From NCBI GenBank assembly GCA_002255315.1, contig NCBD01000056.1, positions 1 through 21,527 on the forward strand: a stretch of DNA of 21,527 nucleotides, in the 5' to 3' direction. Position 1 is the first letter of the stretch. Each line of letters opens with the position of its first letter. This DNA comes from Actinobacteria bacterium 21-64-8. GTDB lineage: Bacteria; Actinomycetota; Acidimicrobiia; Acidimicrobiales; RAAP-2. Positions 20,025 through 21,527 of this stretch are shown in pieces. The notes beneath the pieces are model-generated. The model did no database searches. It was given only the letters and a program-made list of their open reading frames with translations, and was not told where the DNA came from. The position numbers were made by a program, and so were the translations under genes.

Positions 20025-21488
20025 ATGCGCGACGATGAAATTCGCACTCGACTTCGTGAGAACAACCCGTGGTGGCAGGCCGTCGCGAGCGAGCGAGATC
20101 CAATTGCTTGGGCGACAGCCGATCGCTCGCTCGTTGCGCGACAGACATTCGATTTGGGATATCGCTCCAATCTTCTTCATGATGTTGCCACCGGAGAATT
20201 AGATGACAAACTCGTCGTTCTTCGAGGTCCCCGCCGCGTCGGAAAGTCGGTCCTATTAAAGGACACCGCGTTAACGCTTTGCGCTCGAAGAGACATCGAT
20301 CCGCGCCAACTCATCTACGTGGCGCTCGATGGTATGACGATCGCCGATCTACGTCGAGTTCTTCGTCTCGGGCGAGAACTCACGCGCTCAATGGGAGACG
20401 AAAGACGAATTTGGCTCCTCGACGAGGTCACCGCACTCAAGGGTTGGACGGCCGAACTCAAATATCAACGTGATAACACTCTCTTTGGCAATGACACCGT
20501 TGTGTGCACGGGGTCATCGTGGGAGGGAACTTCGAATGTCGAACGAGATCTTCTCGCGGGTCGATCGGGTGAGCGCTCAGAACGGCGATCACGAGTACTT
20601 CATCCGATGTCGTTTCGAGAGGTGCTCGTCGCGACTAACCGACTGGATCCGACCTCCGAGAAAATTAGTCCGTGGGAGTTACAAGCTCCAGCCGCACGCC
20701 GTATCGCTGAATCACTCGAGTCATTTGTGGATGAACTTGATCTCGCGTGGCAGTCATATTTGACGTCTGGCGGATTCCCTCGAGCGGTTGCCGAGAACCA
20801 CAACTCGGGAGGGGTGAGCGACTCATTTCTCGAGGATCTCGCGGCGTGGCTGCACCGCGACGTTGATCCCGATGCCCATGACGACTCGGTTCCACGGCTG
20901 CTATCAGCGATCGAACAGCATTGCAGTTCGCCTCTTTCGAGGAACTCGTTGTCGCAGGAGTTGGGTTACGCCGACGGAAACGGACTCGATGTTCGTCTGA
21001 ATCGATTGACCCACGCGTACGCGGCATTGTGGTGTCATCAAATCGACATCAACGGGGGCCGAATAAGAGGATCTCAGTCCAAGATGTACCTGGCTGACCC
21101 GCTTCTCTCATGGATCGGTCCGCGTCTGCGCTCGGGTCTTGCTTCACCAGACTTCGCTCGTCTCACCGAAGCCGCGCTTGCGACAGCTTTGGCCAGGGCA
21201 GTCGATGATTTACAAAGGGGACGATGGGAATCTGAAGATGCAATTGGCTACCTGCGGACTGGCGGTGGTAAAGAAATCGATTTTTCACGCGTTCCAATTC
21301 CGAGTCCTGCTGGCGTCAAGCAGAGCGTTCCACTGGAGTCCAAGTGGGTCTCATCTGGTTGGCGGGCCGAGGCGCGGTCCATTGAAGGCTATTTTTCGTC
21401 GGGCGTCCTAGCGACACGAACGATATTGGACACTAGTTATCCAGCGTGGGCGCTCCCGGCGCCGATCGTGGCACTTTTGCTTGAGTAA
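20025..21488 (+). CDS. AAA_14/DUF4143-type ATPase with nuclease-like C-terminus
   Basis: The product is 487 residues. An N-terminal AAA_14 ATPase has Walker A GPRRVGKS (68-75), Walker B IWLLDE (129-134) and a sensor-like TGSS (162-165), followed by SFREV, a marker of this family. A winged-helix-like middle region contains NSLSQELGYADGNGLDVRLNRL. The C-terminal DUF4143 region contains YLRTGGGKEIDF and later VPLESKW, which match the D...ExK pattern of a PD-(D/E)XK nuclease fold (inference). Such ATPases are common accessory genes of unknown role, often on mobile DNA. No partner gene is visible in the window. The ATG is fixed by the leaderless -10 box. Codon use is more AT-rich than in flanking genes, consistent with transfer. 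Confidence 0.88.
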   Translation: MRDDEIRTRLRENNPWWQAVASERDPIAWATADRSLVARQTFDLGYRSNLLHDVATGELDDKLVVLRGPRRVGKSVLLKDTALTLCARRDIDPRQLIYVALDGMTIADLRRVLRLGRELTRSMGDERRIWLLDEVTALKGWTAELKYQRDNTLFGNDTVVCTGSSWEGTSNVERDLLAGRSGERSERRSRVLHPMSFREVLVATNRLDPTSEKISPWELQAPAARRIAESLESFVDELDLAWQSYLTSGGFPRAVAENHNSGGVSDSFLEDLAAWLHRDVDPDAHDDSVPRLLSAIEQHCSSPLSRNSLSQELGYADGNGLDVRLNRLTHAYAALWCHQIDINGGRIRGSQSKMYLADPLLSWIGPRLRSGLASPDFARLTEAALATALARAVDDLQRGRWESEDAIGYLRTGGGKEIDFSRVPIPSPAGVKQSVPLESKWVSSGWRAEARSIEGYFSSGVLATRTILDTSYPAWALPAPIVALLLE

Positions 21489-21527
21489 TCCAGGACTGAC
21501 CTCATCCGAAATGGCGGTACCGCTGTC

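Larger units (their letters stand above)
19831..21527. mobile_element. Left end of a putative tRNA-Gly-integrated genomic island (continues past the window)
   Basis: At 19831 the sequence changes from GC-rich host DNA to an AT-rich stretch (19831-20024, with runs such as TATTTATCCTGATAAAAGG), followed by a gene with more ATA, TTA and AGA codons than its neighbours. With the tRNA fragment on the minus strand, its 3' side (left) is native chromosome and its 5' side (right) is inserted DNA, so the island should extend rightward to an intact tRNA-Gly(CCC). The 194-base AT-rich stretch has no supported gene; it holds the 23-nt direct repeats and the promoter of the ATPase gene. No integrase is visible, and one would be expected beyond the window. 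Confidence 0.65.

Overview
The window is high-GC chromosomal DNA from an actinobacterium. The evidence is the L9-dnaB ribosomal/replication block preceded by a Gly/Arg-rich tail, an E1 alpha/E1 beta/E2 2-oxoacid dehydrogenase operon, heavy GTG and TTG start usage, a SHOCT protein, a small actinobacterial CPVGRHW protein, and many TANNNT-type -10 boxes placed directly in front of start codons. An uncultured Acidimicrobiia-like lineage is my best guess, but the sequence alone does not prove it.

Layout. 1-2387: tail of an unidentified ribosomal-operon protein, rplI, a very strong hairpin, dnaB and a small conserved protein. 2416-5867: an SDR dehydrogenase, a small membrane protein, rlmN and an MFS transporter. 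5924-9196: an E1 alpha/E1 beta/E2 dehydrogenase operon whose E1 alpha gene is disrupted across its thiamine diphosphate site. 9185-11961 (minus): a Bcp peroxiredoxin, an orphan OmpR-type response regulator and a secreted eight-repeat protein with one CX5C pair per repeat. 12064-12837 (minus): a small unknown protein translationally coupled to a TMEM175-like channel gene that carries a one-base frameshift. 12901-16646: a GNAT acetyltransferase, a membrane-anchored SGNH hydrolase, an MscS-like channel, an aldo/keto reductase and a SHOCT protein. 16739-19695: a zinc-free medium-chain dehydrogenase, then a MarR regulator with an ATGA-coupled MFS exporter, a typical self-regulated efflux operon.

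At 19781-19830 there is a 3' fragment of a tRNA-Gly(CCC) gene on the minus strand. It keeps the acceptor 3' strand, T arm and anticodon arm, but the D arm and 5' acceptor strand are absent. To its right the DNA turns AT-rich and leads into a DUF4143-type ATPase with a nuclease-like C-terminus. I read this as the attachment-site scar at the left end of a tRNA-integrated genomic island that continues past the window.

Two themes run through the window. First, at least eight genes have a TA(A/G)NNT box 5-6 nt before the start codon, which implies leaderless mRNAs; another group has clear Shine-Dalgarno sites instead. Second, several promoters carry clear inverted or direct repeats (SDR leader, rlmN, response regulator, marR, island ATPase), each a candidate operator. 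No CRISPR array, insertion sequence, integrase, rRNA or complete tRNA was seen.
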